A DNA stretch of 14,210 nt from Bacteroidetes bacterium UBA2322 (lineage in GTDB: Bacteria; Bacteroidota; Bacteroidia; Chitinophagales; UBA2359): positions 10,316 to 24,525 of the forward strand of contig DDVC01000099.1 in NCBI GenBank assembly GCA_002345145.1. The letters are read 5' to 3'. The stretch's first letter is position 1. Every line of letters begins with the position of its first letter. The position numbers were made by a program, and so were the translations under genes. This document shows positions 13,701-14,210 of the stretch, one piece after another. The notes below the pieces were generated by a model. It was given only the letters and a program-made list of their open reading frames with translations, did not search any database and was not told where the DNA came from.

Positions 13701-14210
13701 CAACAGCTACCGTTGATGGCATTGGTGCAGGAACTTATACTGTCACTGTTACAGATACTAATAACTGTACCACTTCTTGTAGTGTGGTAATGAATGAACC
13801 CAATCTACTACAAGCAGTATGTTCGGGAACTAATGTAACTATCACAGGCGCAAATAATGGCTCTGCCAGCGTAGTAGCAAGTGGTGGTACAGAAGCATAC
13901 AGTTATTTATGGAGCAATGGTGAAACAACGACGAGCATCAGCAACTTGACGGCTGGCACGTATAGCGTAACAGTAACCGATGCAAATGGCTGTACGGCAA
14001 CGTGTAGCGTAGTGGTAAACGAACCCGGCTGTAACCTGTCGTTAAGCATAAGCGCTACCGATGCCTTGTGCAACGGCGATGCCAACGGCACCATAGACTT
14101 AACCATTACCGGCGCACAGGGTGTGGTGAGCATTTTGTGGAACGACGGAGCAACTACGGAAGACCGCACAGGTTTGGTAGCCGGCACGTACAGTGTAACG
14201 GTAACCGATG
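10712..14210 (+). CDS. Secreted SprB-repeat / Ig-like surface adhesin (partial, runs off the window)
   Basis: One frame stays open from 10712 to the edge, at least 1166 codons. A signal peptide is clear (MKREKHRIVS, then hydrophobic KVLLLIFSSMAIL at 14-26, likely cleavage at AKS-Q). Met13 (10748) would give a tighter signal peptide and is an alternative start. Next come an Ig/PKD-like module (about 33-125) and a region of about 200 residues rich in aromatic and acidic residues, possibly a beta-sandwich binding domain (about 130-340). Cys-containing Ig-like modules follow (SWSPASGLSCTNCANPTANP near 460), then SprB-type repeats with Y-x-W-x-N-G and T-V-T-D-x-N-G-C. The layout matches gliding-motility SprB-like adhesins and other type IX-secreted proteins. 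The sorting domain, if present, lies beyond the edge. Residues 220-222 are encoded by a G9 tract. Ligand unknown. Confidence 0.88.
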   Translation, partial: MKREKHRIVSIGMKVLLLIFSSMAILQEAKSQCATVLNAGGLIELCVGDQVDIVAELNTPPTGYTFTWTGSVSGVIKVASGFTGSFLSYIPTTSEYVTVTVTRTGCPTLTDRVKVDVHNGATYTNCTTIDNFNEPASPASVLVKSPALGGPTFATQTITGNNNGGIIGNKRTMNIWYVSGPLTARADILIETDPLSPYLGEWFYSSSNDEGNESNTELVWGGAGADALNWQGLCDCVDINGNVDPSASFRIFNYFADQSGVTMTLTLTDGTNNTATVVRSMPGSGFGDYDEEFALIDFTIQPGFNWCDIDKIALYMDTNNISVDFKFDQLDFCKSITPGLVDSSIKMCEGDCVQLDTLFTILVNDDFFTPAQIQWADHLGNPVDYNETVCLPGGIYNYSAILTDNIGCQSNLTQTLMVCDTAKITIPADAICSGESTVLMPQIIEGNQPYTYSWSPASGLSCTNCANPTANPSSTTTYTLTVGTTENGDNGVYACYSSASVTVTVFPLPSNAISGNTLICDGVSTTQLCAVADGVGISYLWSPDGQITQCIDASVGTYSVVITDANNCTASNSVEVSTTPSPSVSIDASSLLVCVGTSVTLTASGLGGTPNYTYDWSTNQTGASIQVTPSAPSSTYTVIVTDSNGCTGLSNITIQASPNDMSLQVSNTPDNCNQHIGSASVEVTSGGLSPFTYVWNNGGNTNTISGLSSGTYNVTVTDFAGCTATATTNVADIGGPTVSISSNDPICAGNTVILTAVGNGGTVAADYSYVWAPGNQTTNAITIVVGANVTYSVTITDDQGCSASAEVTGAPIPNPSVNSPTICVGATALLTVTNCNGSILWDTGANTTSISVSPTETTSYTATCTQNGCVGTTVATVTVVGGPTCDATVVTQPGCGVSNGSVTVSVSGGSTPYTYLWNNNQTTQTISGLQANTYTVTVTDDNGCTTSCSILLSAPNSPTCLAQVVTNSTCGLNNGTINVIANGGSGNYAYLWSNGNTTATVDGIGAGTYTVTVTDTNNCTTSCSVVMNEPNLLQAVCSGTNVTITGANNGSASVVASGGTEAYSYLWSNGETTTSISNLTAGTYSVTVTDANGCTATCSVVVNEPGCNLSLSISATDALCNGDANGTIDLTITGAQGVVSILWNDGATTEDRTGLVAGTYSVTVTD
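11370..11378 (+). repeat. G9 homopolymer inside the adhesin reading frame
   Basis: Nine consecutive G residues encode W-G-G and the first base of the next Ala codon at about residues 220-223. One extra G leads to TAA (11394-11396) within about eight codons. One G fewer leads to TAG within about twenty codons. Tract length therefore decides whether a full-length adhesin is made. As read here the frame is open. Confidence 0.85.
12710..12907 (+). repeat. Isolated SprB-type repeat unit
   Basis: Within the adhesin, this segment encodes a typical SprB unit: NTPDNCNQHIGSASVEV, then G-G-L-S-P-F-T-Y-V-W-N-N-G, an I-S-G-L turn, G-T-Y-N-V-T-V-T-D and G-C-T-A-T. Its Trp codon (12794) lies 666 nt before that of the next SprB unit. 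Two Ig-like modules of about 74 residues lie between (ICAGNTVILT and ICVGATALLT). Confidence 0.75.
13361..14210 (+). repeat. Tandem SprB repeats with 75-76 residue period (at least four, last one cut)
   Basis: Four successive units carry the L-W-N/S-N/D-G core. Their Trp codons lie at 13460, 13685, 13910 and 14138, i.e. steps of 225, 225 and 228 nt (75, 75 and 76 residues). Each unit has two conserved segments: Y-x-Y-L-W-S-N-G-x-T-T, and A-G-T-Y-x-V-T-V-T-D-x-N-x-C. The units differ in sequence, so they are old duplications or under diversifying change. The array continues beyond the window. Confidence 0.9.

Noticed and set aside
13361..14210. CRISPR-like array
   Set aside because: The periodicity is 225 nt, in frame, and codes for SprB protein repeats. 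No short identical repeats with unique spacers occur in the window.
1..14210. tRNA, rRNA or riboswitch
   Set aside because: No cloverleaf, rRNA core or recognisable aptamer sequence was seen on either strand. Small unstructured RNAs cannot be excluded by eye.

Overview
The window looks like a chromosomal segment from a member of the Bacteroidota. Upstream of several genes are TAnnTTTG -7 boxes, two of them with a TTG/TTTG -33 element 20-21 nt away, and Shine-Dalgarno sequences are largely absent. The last gene is a secreted SprB-repeat/Ig-like adhesin of the kind common in gliding and type IX-secreting Bacteroidota. The sequence does not allow a genus or family to be named.

Layout. (1) Positions 1-4025, plus strand: three genes for surface polysaccharide export and assembly, a Wzx-type flippase, a short Wzz-like chain-length protein and a Wzy/WaaL-type O-antigen polymerase or ligase. 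No glycosyltransferases are in view. (2) Positions 4090-4608, minus strand: a low-molecular-weight protein tyrosine phosphatase with an apparent N-terminal membrane anchor. Its start codon lies 9 nt from a 373-bp element (4618-4990) bounded by perfect 16-bp inverted repeats, which I read as a MITE-like or insertion remnant. (3) Positions 5101-8338: a divergent oxyR-katG pair sharing a 106-nt promoter region with an ATC-N9-GAT LysR box over the katG -33 element. OxyR keeps Cys199 and Cys208, and KatG is full length with all catalytic residues. (4) Positions 8618-9265: a small cytoplasmic VWA-domain protein with an intact MIDAS motif and a strong terminator behind it. (5) Positions 9435-10711: an AT-rich accessory stretch with a decayed DDE transposase fragment and one unrecognised ORF. 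(6) Position 10712 to the window end: an open reading frame of at least 1166 codons for a secreted multi-domain surface protein, ending in SprB repeats with a regular 75-76 residue period and running off the edge.

How the parts relate. The three polysaccharide genes plausibly act as one flip/polymerise/length-control module. The phosphatase might regulate it, but the Wzz-like protein lacks a tyrosine-kinase domain, so that is only a contextual guess. oxyR-katG is a self-contained peroxide-response unit. The adhesin looks like accessory, fast-evolving surface DNA: it carries a 9-G homopolymer early in the reading frame, which could act as an on/off switch, and its repeats shift visibly in base composition at the 3' end. 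I did not find a clearly undescribed system. The best leads are the G9 tract in the adhesin and the inverted-repeat-bounded element upstream of the membrane-anchored phosphatase.
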